From positions 1-64,000 of the forward strand of contig JAHLKC010000005.1 of the NCBI GenBank assembly GCA_025449115.1: a DNA stretch of 64,000 bases, given 5' to 3'. This document shows positions 53,151 through 64,000 of this stretch, piece by piece; within the stretch, counting starts at the first letter, position 1; every line of letters starts with the position of its first letter. This DNA comes from Chytridium lagenaria. Lineage: Eukaryota > Chytridiomycota > Chytridiomycetes > Chytridiales > Chytridiaceae. The notes beneath the pieces were generated by a model, which saw only the letters and a program-made list of their open reading frames with translations, did not search any database and had not been told where the DNA came from. Made by a program: the position numbers and the translations under genes.

Positions 53151-53257
53151 GACACATGGGTTTGGAGATTATGCAGGGAGTCAAAGATCAGGGTGCTCAT
53201 GAATACTTGACAAGCCCTCCAGGACTTTGTCAAAGAATCCCTCAATGATGAAGATGA

Positions 53258-53873
53258 TTGTTTAGAGGCCAAAATTATGTTACTCAGCTAGCTGCTAGAC
53301 TAGCCTACTCAAAGGTCATACCGTGCGCGCACAACTCAACGCAAGAGATGGGCACAAAAACAACCAGTCGCAATAAACACTCGTTTAATGTTGGCGACCT
53401 GGTATGGCTCTCTGTCCCCTTGAAGACTGAAAGACGAGGGAAAGAGAACAAGAATGCCCCAACTAAGAAGTACAATTTAGATGGGCTGGCCCTATGAGTG
53501 TCCTTAGTAAATTCATCGACAGCAATAGATACACATTGTGGAGCTCCTTCCTGGAGGTCAGCTCTTATCACATCTTGCCAATGCTACTAGACTCCGACCA
53601 TTTGAGTCTTTGCTGCCTACAGAAACTGCTAATGCTGCAGAAGTCGCTTCAGATGACTTTGCTGCTGAGATTGCAGCATGTAATGAACTCCAAGTTATTA
53701 GACGCATGCCTAAGAACAAGGTAGCTGTCAGAGTTAATCTCAAATTGTTTAGACAATTTGATGAAGAAGTGGCTGATGCCAACTATAATGATCCCGAATT
53801 CTATGTTGAGAAACTGGATTATCATACTTGTGATGCTCCTAACAAAAAGTATAAATATATTGTTAAATTGTGA
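53258..53873 (+). mobile_element. Ty3/gypsy integrase C-terminus with chromodomain (chromovirus fragment)
   Basis: Positions 53370-53480 encode the integrase C-terminal pattern (RNKHSFNVGDLVWLSVPLK, then KKYNLDG). Positions 53540-53873 contain EFYVEKLDYHTCDAP and KKYKYIVKL, matching the start of a chromodomain that stops before its W-containing helix. Frame changes occur near 53490-53540. Such chromodomain-tailed integrases belong to chromoviruses. Upstream reverse transcriptase and RNase H are absent. It ends about 100 bp before an LTR. Confidence 0.7.
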
Positions 53874-53975
53874 AGTTCTAGTGGTTTTTCGCTTCACACC
53901 TTCACTTTTAGTAGTAAAGTGATTCCTATTACTTTACGTAAATGGACGCGACTTGTGCAGTCCCAAGTATAAAAC

Positions 53976-54918
53976 TGTGAGATTATTGGATAACCTCACC
54001 GAGAGGCATGAATGCGTCGCTTATATAGACGTCGTGCCATTATCCTTATTTCCTTATTCCCGTTCCATTCTTTTCCCTCTCGGGGGTTTTTCATAGTTTT
54101 TCCCCATAGATACGAGAGAGATTTTTATAGAAGGAAGGGCGGTCGACGTGGTATGCCAACTTATGACATGCTACCACGTTGGTCGAGATGCCTGTTGTTG
54201 TTATTTGATTCCCCTTTATGTATTGTTTTATTATTTGTAGAAAGTTGAATAGATTTACGTACACCTCTTCAGTCCTGGATTAAGCCCTCTGCACATTCAG
54301 GCCAGCCCCTGGTGGGCTGTGCTATCATCTTTCCCATTTATATTCACTATCGTGTGTTGAGTTGTACTAGCGGGTGCTCTGGTTAGCACGCCGCCGAGGG
54401 AGACTGCGATCCGAACCAAGACATTGTCTAAGAAGGTATGAGCCATGGGAATACGCCTCAAGGGCATGATTCCTTCGAAGGTTTGGTCAGTATAACTACC
54501 TCTGTTCTATTTCTCGATGGCTATGACAGGCTATCTAGTTGCCTGTGAGTGGGAGAGCGGCATGAGCAGGGCCCTAGGTAGATGAGATTGAGATAGAACA
54601 TGTTAAAACGGCTTATTGCGGCGAATATGAGGCCTGGTACACTCCTTGGAGCGGGATGGAATCCCTTCTCGTAGACCCCTTTCCCCTAGTCACTTTAGAT
54701 CTAGTCTCTAGGCATTTCCCTTCCTTTTTTCCCTTTATTATTAACGGATTAGAACGAAAACCACAGCAACTTAAATCCCCGCTGTCACTAAAGGCAGAAT
54801 AGGGCTTGACTCTTGATCTAGGAGTACTTCCTAGACTCTAGTCTCGTCACCTATTATGTGGTTCTCTACCTCTGTATGCCGGGGCTTAGCAGAGGGGGCC
54901 ATAGAGAGAAACTTCACA
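53976..54918 (+). repeat. LTR copy 1 (943 bp)
   Basis: Begins TGTGAGATTATTGG and ends CTTCACA, i.e. TG...CA. It is the same as 57906-58840 except for eight single bases that copy 2 lacks. It is in direct orientation with copy 2. Five-base flanks outside the pair (AAAAC and ATACA) do not match, so no target duplication is visible. Confidence 0.88.
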
Positions 54919-54920
54919 GA

Positions 54921-54933
54921 TGGGGGCCCAACC
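54921..54933 (+). promoter_or_regulatory. Putative tRNA primer-binding site
   Basis: TGGGGGCCCAACC starts two bases after the 5' LTR. The initial TGG pairs with the CCA end of a tRNA. The matching tRNA is not identified. Confidence 0.45.
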
Positions 54934-57407
54934 TTAACATGGTGGTTTTTATTTCTTTTCCGATCTCTTTCATTTTATTAATAATCTTTTTATATTTTAC
55001 ATCATCCATGTTGCCACGGTTCCCCTCTTTCGAACGACATAATGATCGTCGAATTCGCGCGCACGGTCGCGCGAGATCGCAAGTCGGGTCTCTGGGGTCC
55101 TCCAACCATTCCCCCCACCTGCATCAACCTGTCAAATTTGCGCCATTTGTGCCACTGACAATTTTGGCACAGGTAAGAGGATGTTTTGAAGTTAGTACAT
55201 CATCCCTACACCCATGGATCTGAAAACCTCGAAAGCCCCTGGTGGGCCTAGACGTGAATAAGGTTCATTTTATGACTCTGTGTAATGCAGGGCTGACTAG
55301 AGGTCTGTAATGGACCTCTGACCACCTTTACAGAAACTTTCGAGTTTTTGTTTTTCAGAGATCTGTGGCGTCAAGCCACGGAAACTCTTTCAGAAGTCTT
55401 TAAAAGCTTCTTGAAAACCCTTTTGAAGGGTATTTTATTATTATTAAGCTAGAATCGAAACTTTATTCGACTTTTATTTTCGATTATTTATATTTTTTCA
55501 ATTTTGTCGATGAGTTCTGGCTCAACGACGTTGAAAATTAAGATCCTGGTAGATCTATGATCCATCCATCAATGGTAAAAGTTCGTTCGCGCTAGTAATT
55601 TTTTAGACGATATATCTACAAAACTGTGTTCTTAATTGCAAATGAACATAGACTTTTTCCCAGCAAATATCTATTGTTACACAAAATTCTTACTTAATGT
55701 TAGACCCCAGGGTCCAACCTGAGGACCTGTATTCCTGTGATCTCAGTCGGGACCTCCTCCGACGGTGGGAGCTTAGATATTCCGAGGTACTTTGGTATGA
55801 TATATGATATATCTTTTCAAAATCGTTTTAGAAGTCGTTTTCGACTTTATATGAAGCCTATCAATTTCAAGTATTTTCGAATTAAGATTTCGACGTCAAT
55901 TCGAAACTTTCCCTAATAAACTTCTACAAATAATTCAAAACTAGGAAACTACCTAGAATTCTTTAAAGTTTTTTTAACTTGGATAAGATTTGACGACAAA
56001 AACCATGTTTTTTGAAATTACAATTTTTTGTCGTCTAATAAACTTGAAATTTGCACCGTTGGTGCGTAATTGAACAGCGATCATTTTTATATAGGTCGCG
56101 TCATCTTGCGACGCACCGTTCCAGACTTATAAACGTTTTGAAAAAACGTCGGCATTGGACTTGAGCATTTTTGCATAAATAATTTGTTAATTTCAACAAT
56201 ACAAATGTTTCGGGTCACCACATCCAATTAGTTGTTGCTAATATAATAACACGGTTATACCTGCCGATAATTATGTATGCAATCTGTCTTACTTATGCGC
56301 AGAGCAACCCCTTGCTCAATGTTTAAACGGGGTCACTTTTGTGACTTTGAATATAACAAAGCAAATCATAGCCTCATGGTATATGGCTTAAGGAAGGTGC
56401 CACTGTTGCCTTCTTTCATAATATGCACTAGCTAATGGTAGAATATAAAGCTTCTTATTAAAACTTTGACGATCATATAAACTTGATATTATCTTTTGTC
56501 ACGGAAATGATAGCGCATCTGCATTTTTATTATAAATATGCTTTGATTATGGAGCTCAACTTGAACCGGGGCCGTTTAACAGAAGAATGATTCCGTTGGT
56601 TAAGGAAACTGATTCCTCTAATGACTTTATTGTACTTACATTGCTGGTCAGTGTTGGTCAATGTTGCAATTATGGTTGACGATTAACAGCATATCAACAA
56701 AGCTTTATGTCATGTATCTTACAATGCGTGCACGTCAATATATTGTGCTTCGCCATTTATCATTTTGTTGGAGACGCTTTGCGCGTACTTCCTCACCCTC
56801 CCACCCTTATGTGGATATGTGTGTGTCTACTTTAAAGAGTGGGTGAACTATTGGAGAGTCATATTCTCGTTTGAGAATCTGAGTCAACTTATCGTTATCT
56901 GCGGACTATGCGTATAAACATATGATTATGTTTCTTGTTAATGACGCCGTGATATTGGTTGTTATAACATTTGAATGTCTCTACAAGATAGCAGAAGTGA
57001 CCATAAACAAACTTTGACTACCAACGTCGATGCTTAACGCGCAATGAGCAGAGATGTGGAGTAGAATAGGTCTGAATATGTATACACGTCAGTTAAACTT
57101 CGTGAAGTAGTTTAAAGATGATTTATTAAAACAAATTCGTTCAAGTTTGAGAGTTTTCTTTCAAACGTAAAGTGCATTACGTTAAAATAGGATCTTAGGA
57201 GTGAGCCTATTTGTTGTACTAAGTATAGTTGTTATATTTCAAGCAGGTTTTGATACTTTGTTGTGTTGAAATGATAATTCGTGACTTATCATGATAAGTA
57301 CGTGAATTATCGCGTTATATATAGTTTGTTTACTTACTTGATTAATGTAATAGTTGCTATAAGTAGCTCTGTCAACACAATAGTCCTGATACAGACTTAA
57401 AAAGAAG

Positions 57408-57836
57408 TTGCTGCCTTGCAACTTTGGCCCATACCACAACACTTGGTTGTTAGAACGTAAGATTCCATTAGCAATAGTGAGAGATTATTGGCATAGCACT
57501 GCCAAGACAAATGTTAAAGAATTCTTTAGGCGATTAGCCCATGTTGATAAGCACGGCATACCTAAATGCGACAAAGTAGAAACTCGCTATACAGACGCAA
57601 GTGATAATGCTGGCTTCCAAGAGTTGCCTAGCACTGCGTCACAAGAAGTCATAGTTCCAGACCCAGAGGTAGAACTTGACAATAGAGTTAATGTGCATGA
57701 TGCCATTGACCATAATAGGGACTCACGAGATGTGAATCCAATAGAACTTGTCTCTCCACGTGAAGACATGGAAACAGCTAAGGATGATGATGTACCCTTA
57801 GCATTAGAAGACTTTGTGTTCACTACACTATACTAG
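57408..57836 (+). CDS. Open frame inside the LTR element, unknown product
   Basis: About 140 codons ending 70 bp before LTR copy 2. The first part has mixed composition (VRDYWHSTAKTNVKEFFRRL); the second is acidic (ELDNRVNVHDAIDHNRDSRD). No retroviral domain recognised. It could be the degraded end of a polyprotein or a captured fragment. The codon at 57408 is not an ATG. Confidence 0.35.
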   Translation: MLPCNFGPYHNTWLLERKIPLAIVRDYWHSTAKTNVKEFFRRLAHVDKHGIPKCDKVETRYTDASDNAGFQELPSTASQEVIVPDPEVELDNRVNVHDAIDHNRDSRDVNPIELVSPREDMETAKDDDVPLALEDFVFTTLY

Positions 57837-57905
57837 TCTATATAAGAATATATATATTTATATCGTAAATACTCACGAGCGACCTTGTTCTCAAGTGTGG
57901 GTGCA

Positions 57906-58840
57906 TGTGAGATTATTGGATAACCTCACCGAGAGCATGAATGCGTCGCTTATATAGACGTCGTGCCATTATCCTTATTTCCTTATTCCCGTTCCATTCT
58001 TTTCCCTCTCGGGGTTTTCATAGTTTTTCCCCATAGATACGAGAGAGATTTTTATAGAAGGAAGGGCGGTCGACGTGGTATGCCAACTTATGAATGCTAC
58101 CACGTTGGTCGAGATGCCTGTTGTTGTTATTTGATTCCCCTTTATGTATTGTTTTATTATTTGTAGAAAGTTGAATAGATTTACGTACACCTCTTCAGTC
58201 CTGGATTAAGCCCTCTGCACATTCAGGCCAGCCCCTGGTGGGCTGTGCTATCATCTTTCCCATTTATATTCACTATCGTGTGTTGAGTTGTACTAGCGGG
58301 TGCTCTGGTTAGCACGCCGCCGAGGGAGACTGCGATCCGAACCAAGACATTGTCTAAGAAGGTATGAGCCATGGGAATACGCCTCAAGGGCATGATTCCT
58401 TCGAAGGTTTGGTCAGTATAACTACCTCTGTTCTATTCTCGATGGCTATGACAGGCTATCTAGTTGCCTGTGAGTGGGAGAGCGGCATGAGCAGGGCCTA
58501 GGTAGATGAGATTGAGATAGAACATGTTAAAACGGCTTATTGCGGCGAATATGAGGCCTGGTACACTCCTTGGAGCGGGATGGAATCCCTTCTCGTAGAC
58601 CCCTTTCCCCTAGTCACTTTAGATCTAGTCTCTAGGCATTTCCCTTCCTTTTTTCCCTTTATTATTAACGATTAGAACGAAAACCACAGCAACTTAAATC
58701 CCCGCTGTCACTAAAGGCAGAATAGGGCTTGACTCTTGATCTAGGAGTACTTCCTAGACTCTAGTCTCGTCACCTATTATGTGGTTCTCTACCTCTGTAT
58801 GCCGGGGCTTAGCAGAGGGGGCCATAGAGAGAACTTCACA
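57906..58840 (+). repeat. LTR copy 2 (935 bp)
   Basis: Direct repeat of 53976-54918, again TGTGAG...CTTCACA. It lacks eight single bases found in copy 1, seven of them within runs of identical bases, and I find no substitution. Such identity indicates a very recent insertion or gene conversion. Confidence 0.88.
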
Positions 58841-60293
58841 ATACACAAAATCCTCTATTCTTTTCCCTTATGTTATAGGGTTTTTACTGAAGGAGGTGAC
58901 ATAGAATTTACGTGCGTTTGAGGTATTGGCGTTGTGTAAAGCTGTGTGTTCTGCATTTTGTTTGTTTTGGGTGGTATAAGTGTTTCCATTTCATGTATTA
59001 CGTTAATAGATGAATTGTTGACTTTCATTTCTGCTTTTTGAGAATTGAGGCTCCTCTTGGGCTCTCTTGCCCATGATCCTCCTTGCCATCCACCATTAAT
59101 ATAATCAGGGAATGCCTGCACTTCCTTTCCAGCTACGTTGCAAAGCAGGGTATGCAGCACCTGCTCTCTGATCAACTGCCAACGTCATTGGGGGACATAT
59201 GAAGGAGTGATGGCTAACCATCATGCCGTGATCCTGGCATCAATGGATAGGGGATCAGAACTAGGCTTCAGCTAAGGAGGCAAAAATACTGGGATTGAAC
59301 CAACTCCAAAGCTGCCTTTGTTCACTGGGCTCAGCCCAGTCAGCTGACTGCGAGAGGAATAGCCTGGCGTCAACAGCAGAGGGGTAGGCAAGCGGAGAGT
59401 GGCTCCCCCACGGTGTGTTCTAAGATGCAAGTGTACAAGCTACAAGGTATTTTATACGTGTTATTGCCTTTTATAACTAGAAGCCTTGATTGTGAGATGA
59501 GAACCCCATCCCTTGATCAGTTCACGAGAACTAATCCAAAATAACGTCTGCTGGCCCAGCATTGAGAGTACATTATCCACGCCACAAACCAAGCAGGGAC
59601 TTCCTACCTACAGAACGGCATTCCCCATGTTCCGCTGTAGGCTCGGAACTCTAGAAAACATCCACCCCATCTCCCCATTCAAATATGTGCACATATGGAG
59701 GGCCAGGTGTAAATAACTGATGATGTTGCAAATGGCTTGGTCACGGAACCCCGCATAACCTTTTAATGGATGAAGAGGATCCATAGTTAAAGATTACTGG
59801 GACCACGTTGGTATAACGCAGCCCACAGCATATGCTCTAAGAGGTATGAAAAGAATGCTGGCTGCAAGAGACTTGCGCCTCAGCCCACATCCTACACGAT
59901 ACCTGATAATAATGATGGTTATCGTGGTGAGGATGAAGATAAAGGTTTCCTTGAGGATACCCCTCCCAGGCCCATAAAGAATCTAAGCACAGGACCAAGC
60001 ATACTGGCAGGCTGTACCTATATATTCTGATGACTGGAATGCTATTCACAATAAAATTCCTCAGATGGAACATTATATAGACAATAGTCAGGATCATGAT
60101 TATCCTGATAATAACTTTGAAGTACCGCTAGTTATAGAAATGGTAGATGGTAACAACTATTTAACACACGGCAATACTTGGCCTTATAGACTTGCTAATG
60201 ATGCAATCACTGATGTATTTAAAGATAGTTCATATACTTCTGACAACTAAGTTAGACTTTTCATATGTACATCTTTTCTTAAAAGCGGGAGAA
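58841..60293 (+). mobile_element. Degraded gypsy-like sequence ending in a polypurine tract
   Basis: Just after LTR copy 2, GGGTTTTTACTGAAGGAGGTG (58877-58897) resembles GGGTCTTTATTGAAGGAGGTG inside the LTR at 60294, so 58841-59450 may be a piece of a related LTR. A frame at 60065-60250 (NNFEVPLVIEMVDGNNYL) stops 44 bp before AAAAGCGGGAGAA (60281-60293), a good polypurine tract directly before the next LTR. The element body is otherwise unreadable. Confidence 0.5.
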
Positions 60294-61340
60294 TGTTAAT
60301 AACTACATTATTCACATGGCTTATGGCTCATAAGAACATTTTGTCTAAGTCCCTTGAGTTCTGTTATATCCGCATTGACGCGTATATTTACGTGTCATAT
60401 TGAATCCACCCTAATTTTCTCTCTGGGTATTTATATGTACTTTTTCCCCATGTTTATAGGGTCTTTATTGAAGGAGGTGGCGCACATTTGTGCCGTTTAA
60501 GTGTGTGTATATATTTTGTGTCTATTATTTATTTGTATTTTATGTATTACTTTTATATGACAGAATTCTGTATTTAATTTGTACCTGTTGAATTAAGTAG
60601 TTGATATTGAGTTGATTCTTTATCCTCTATCTCACATGTGTGGCCTCGCCGTGATCTCCCTTCACTCCTTCTTGGATGGCAGCCCACCCCTCTACCCCCT
60701 GCCACCGGGTGAAGCTGCAATCCAGCTGTTTGAAGCAGAAGGCTGCGATGGAAGCCTAAGGGTCCTCCTCATTGTCAGTGTCCTTTAGCTTAGGCTTGGT
60801 TGGCTACATTCCACCTGTGATGATCCCTGAGCCGGTGATTGACACTGCACTAGGCAGGTGATGCGTGAGGTTACCCTGTGCAAGCTCGTGAGGCAACGAG
60901 ATCATCACGTTTCAAAAGGTGCCATAGCAGAAAGGCAATGAGGCTTTCAGCCATGCCCAACTGCCAGGAGACAATCTGGTGCTCATATTGGTTTATTAGC
61001 AAGGTAAGTCGACATAGAAGATACTAAACACGTTCCCTTCTCCCTTTATTTGGCAGAATCTCGCGATCACTCACCCACACCATCGCCAAACAATTACATC
61101 ACCTAGATTCAGGAGTACATCCTGTCCCTAGGTGCTCTGTGGACTTGCTCTGCTGGAGCAACTCCTTTTACTCTTCTCCTCTACCCCCTAGTCGAAGCTA
61201 GGCAGGGAGGATGGGTCAAGAGAAGATCACACAACCCTTTGTGATCTTCTCTTGCCTAGTGCTAGTCTTGTCACCTATTATGTGGTTCTCTACCTCTGTC
61301 TGCCGTGGCTTAGCAGAGGGGGCCATAGAGAAGCTTCACA
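60294..61340 (+). repeat. LTR copy 3, related family (1,047 bp)
   Basis: Begins TGTTAATAACTAC directly after a polypurine tract and ends AGCTTCACA. Its last 80 bp (GTCACCTATTATGTGGTTCTC onwards) are nearly identical to the end of LTR copies 1 and 2, but the rest differs. It is therefore a 3' LTR of a sister family sharing the end of the U5 region. Confidence 0.7.
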
Positions 61341-62040
61341 CTTATGATTGTCTTGCGGGTACACCATTGTTCACGTCCATGGACCTTCTATCCAAACCCT
61401 CTGTCAACGGAAAGTCAAACCTAATAAGCCTGATGAGACCCACTGAAATCAAAATTGGAGATCCCGACCGGCCCTGACGCCTTTCTTGCAGTAAGATGAC
61501 GTCGTAGGTCAACACAGCCTCAGAAAAATCCGGCATTGGCCTTACAATGTTTCTCGTCGAATTTACACACTTTAAGTAGCAATCAATAGCACATTTTATG
61601 CATACAAAAGAGCCTCTTAGACTTTCTTTCTTGCCAAGACTTCACCTCAGCACCGCAGCTGACAAGTGCACCAACTAACCTTTCTCCTCTATCTCTTTTT
61701 CTTTTATTCTCTCCACTTTTTACTTTGTCGCCCGGGTAGATATGGTCAAATCCTGAGGCTGTGCGTAAAATGGGCTTGCTTTCGTTTCCACCTCCTGTTT
61801 TCTCTTTAGGTACTCCTCTTTGTCCTCTTTACGTCCCGTTTTCACACGCCCGCTGGTGGGACGCGTTACTCTCCTAGTTCCTCTCCACCATTTTCCCACC
61901 TTCTACCGGATGCCATCCTTAGCTCTGTGGAGGATAGGACCAATTTATTATTGATTAATCATTTACATCAGTATTCGTATAAAAAAGAAATTAATGGTTT
62001 CGAAACCATTTTTGAACAGACAAAACAATACTAGAAACAG
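61341..62040. other. No gene recognised
   Basis: Short frames on both strands around 61340-61540 overlap without a known motif. 61650-61920 is pyrimidine-rich. No splice-linked product or RNA gene seen. Confidence 0.35.
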
Positions 62041-62305
62041 CCTCAGAGGGCATTTCGCCTCAACCTACTCCCGCTTCCTCCTACCTGTAATCAACTACTA
62101 GTGGATTCAGCGTTCCTAAGTCCCGGAATCACCAAGGAACACAGAGATCTCAGAAGGCATTTCGCCTCAACCTACTCCCGTTCCCCTACTGTAATTCGAC
62201 TACTAGTGGATTCAGCGTTCCTAAGTCCCGGAATCACCAAGGAAACACAGAGATCTCAGAAGGGCATTTCGCCTCAACTTACTCCCGCTTCCTCTAGTTG
62301 TGCTC
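62041..62305 (+). repeat. 107-bp tandem repeat, about 2.4 units
   Basis: The block GCATTTCGCCTCAACCTACT starts at 62050, 62157 and, with one T for C, 62264: a period of 107 bp. Each full unit also contains CTAGTGGATTCAGCGTTCCT and ends CACAGAGATCTCAGAAG. Units differ by small indels. The third unit is incomplete. Confidence 0.85.
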
Positions 62306-62339
62306 GGAGACACTAAGTGACTGGTCGACACGCTGTGTT

Positions 62340-62430
62340 TGTTACTGTTGGGAATAATTGATTCAACCAGGATTTGAACCTGAAACTACTGGCTTCCAAC
62401 GTATGTCACCCACCAGGCGCAGAACCGCAA
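62340..62430 (-). repeat. Second tRNA-like Pol III module
   Basis: Minus strand: B box GGTTCAAATCC (62370-62380) within a T arm, and an A-box-like TGCGCCTGGTGGGTGA (62406-62421) about 41 bp upstream. A loop with GGA in the anticodon place could be Ser-like, but the anticodon and acceptor stems pair poorly. Likely a tRNA-derived SINE or pseudogene, similar in layout to 13480-13610. Confidence 0.4.
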
Positions 62431-62698
62431 CTTTTGCTGTCGATGGAGGGAGCACTGGTCTTACCTTTCCGCGACTCACAAAGTAACCCGTACTCAGTCT
62501 TGTGGGAGGAGGAAAGACTGCGCTCGGCCAGAGCGGATCAGCGTGGCAATCAGGAACTTGCACTTTCCTTCACCCATAAAGACCAACAGCAGCCATTCTC
62601 ACAGCAAGAATCCCTTTGTATCTCGTAAGACACCCGACGCCTTCTCTGCTGGCGGCTAGGGGCACTCCCGGGACCCCTATAGTGATACCTAGATAGAG

Positions 62699-63037
62699 TT
62701 GGTATGCATCGGATGTGATAGACCTCATGCAGTAGAATGCTCTGTTAGCGACGTCTGGATTCCCGATGTCCTTGAGGAGTATGCCCCGATAGGGTGGGAG
62801 CGTAATGCACACCACCGGATCAACGACATTGACTGCCTCCTCGACATCTTGCAGGATATTCCCCGCCTTCCTCCCACTCCCATAAAACCGTCGGCGGAAC
62901 AGTATGAAGAATGGCGTGCACGGTGTAAAGAAATCAACGATACAGTTACTGCGGTGTGGACATTTCCAGCCACCGCGGTGAATAGAGTGTGCTCCCGTCT
63001 CCTTGGTTGGAAAGGGGACGGGCTGGACGATCAATAG
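62699..63037 (+). CDS. Uncertain open frame, about 112 codons
   Basis: The product looks protein-like: VWIPDVLEEYAPIGWERN, LLDILQDIPRLPPTPIKPSA, EQYEEWRARCKEINDTVTAV. Composition (Trp, Cys, Pro rich) is unlike random sequence here. No ATG at its very start and no known family. It sits between repeats, so it may be a fragment of a mobile element or of a lineage-specific family. Confidence 0.4.
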   Translation: MVCIGCDRPHAVECSVSDVWIPDVLEEYAPIGWERNAHHRINDIDCLLDILQDIPRLPPTPIKPSAEQYEEWRARCKEINDTVTAVWTFPATAVNRVCSRLLGWKGDGLDDQ

Positions 63038-63765
63038 TAGCGGGTCCCCAACTCCCACGCATGTCTCAACGTTTATTCCTTCATTTCCCTTATCGTTAAC
63101 GTCACCTACCCCACCTTTTCGTTGCCTGTTTCATTATATGTAGTTTCTGAAGTTAGTTTTCGTGGGTCGGTGCTTTATTGTGTTGGTTCTTGTTTTTCTC
63201 CTTTTCTCTTTAATTTGTGGATAACTCTCTCTTTCCAGTCAGCGGATGATGGGTTGAGGGCAGTCCCCGCGGTCCTCTTTTTTTTCTATCGTATTCTAAA
63301 ATCTTAAATACCCCAGTGGTCTCGATGAATTAACGGCCTATGTGTTCTTCTGTACGGACGCGTGCGTCCCTTACCTTTTCCCGTATCCTAGCTGGTTCCC
63401 TCCTCTTTTACACCTGTCATTGCATCCTTACCCTCACTCAGTCTGTCACTTAATTGCCTGAGCCCAGAACGGGACACATATATAGGCAGGTTATTTGTTG
63501 GTTATTTTCTCTGTGTGCAGGAGGCCTGTGGGCTTTGTGTATAAGGGGTTTGTCCCAACAAATAACTATAAATTTTTGTGTCTTTTTCCACAAGTATTTC
63601 TGTGCTTAGCACTCTTGCCATACTACGCTCCATGTGACCTAATGCACTTGACCTTAACCCATTGTGCCAGTTCTGCATTGAGAAAAAGGACCATCGCATC
63701 TTAGATTCATTCCTGCATCCGCCTCCATCCATCCTTCATCCTGATCCCTCCTTCAATCTCTCAAC
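63038..63765. other. Promoter-side spacer of the last gene
   Basis: T/C-rich sequence with chance frames only. 63700-63760 is strongly pyrimidine-rich (CATCC repeats) directly before the next start codon, like the sequence ahead of other genes in this window. Confidence 0.35.
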
Positions 63766-64000
63766 ATGGAACGCACCCCTCTCCTTCCCACCCTCCAGCA
63801 CCGTCCCGCCTCTTCCATCGAATCCGAATCTTTTGGTAAGCCATGCTCCGCCCATCAAGTCCATTCATTCCCTCATGCCCCCTTTTCCCAGTCCCAACAC
63901 TGTTCAACCTCCAAATATTGGCTGTCGGTATCGCAGCCATGACGGTATCGACGCTGGCGTTCACGCAAGCCGGGACGGTATGGAGGGATGCGATGGTTGT
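63766..64000 (+). CDS. Start of a membrane-protein gene, cut by the window end
   Basis: Exon 1 (63766-63834) encodes MERTPLLPTLQHRPASSIES; GTAAGC starts an intron of about 57 nt ending CCCAG. Exon 2 continues in phase with PTLFNLQILAVGIAAMTVST and LAFTQAGTVWRDAMV, a probable transmembrane helix. The dileucine-like ERTPLL at the N-terminus is typical of sorting signals in endosomal or vacuolar membrane proteins (inference). The family cannot be named from about 60 residues. Confidence 0.55.

Larger units (their letters stand above)
54919..57905 (+). mobile_element. Internal region between the two LTRs, without gag-pol
   Basis: Nearly 3 kb between two almost identical LTRs. TGGGGGCCCAACC at 54921-54933, two bases after the LTR end, is well placed for a tRNA primer-binding site. 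No polyprotein is present: the longest frames are 54858-55223 (which starts inside the LTR) and 57408-57836. AT content rises sharply from 55200 on. This fits a non-autonomous (LARD-like) element, or a recombined one. No clear polypurine tract precedes copy 2. Confidence 0.6.

Noticed and set aside
53976..58840. Complete autonomous LTR retrotransposon
   Set aside because: The LTRs are good but no gag, protease, reverse transcriptase or integrase is encoded between them, and flanking five-base sequences do not match.

Overview
This is eukaryotic nuclear DNA, almost certainly from a fungus. Genes are close together and cut by many very short introns (about 40-70 nt, GTRNGT donors, CTAAC/CTGAT-like branch points). 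The gene set is fungal or fungal-like: Tgl/SDP1-type lipase, Cbf1-type bHLH factor, Vid24/GID4, Dnf-type flippase, Ubp15/USP7. A double B-box protein and glucosylceramide synthase point, weakly, to an early-diverging (chytrid-like) fungus rather than an ascomycete yeast; this is inference.

Layout. 1-1.5 kb: copia-type gag/protease remnant abutting an LTR-like relic. 2-10.8 kb: triacylglycerol lipase (-) and lariat debranching enzyme DBR1 (+) sharing a 30-bp divergent gap, then a B-box protein (+) and a CBF1-like bHLH factor (-). 10.8-17.2 kb: gene-poor, with a tRNA-like Pol III module and a decayed minus-strand locus with a repeated motif. 17.2-31 kb: GID4 (+), long-chain acyl-CoA synthetase (+), P4-ATPase flippase (-), glucosylceramide synthase (-). 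30.8-39.4 kb: a TPR-like protein and two unrecognised genes. 39.7-44.5 kb: a tandem pair of paralogous multi-span membrane proteins with a cysteine-bearing ectodomain and a very conserved tail; I do not recognise the family. 45.4-50 kb: USP7/Ubp15. 51.5 kb: a small two-exon gene. 52.7-61.3 kb: retroelement-rich block with an MFS pseudogene fragment, chromodomain integrase fragment, two almost identical 0.94-kb LTRs around a 3-kb region without gag-pol, and a third related LTR. 62-63 kb: 107-bp tandem repeats and a second tRNA-like module. The right edge cuts a membrane-protein gene.

Shared themes. Four genes act on lipids: lipase releases fatty acids, acyl-CoA synthetase activates them, UGCG makes glucosylceramide, and the adjacent P4-ATPase is of the type that can flip glucosylceramide. 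GID4 and USP7 belong to the ubiquitin system.

Sequence quality. At least ten coding regions change frame by one base, mostly at short homopolymers, while the protein stays recognisable on both sides. The two LTRs differ by eight single-base deletions and no substitutions. Uncorrected indel errors are the best explanation, so the frame breaks in otherwise intact genes should not be read as pseudogenisation without checking.
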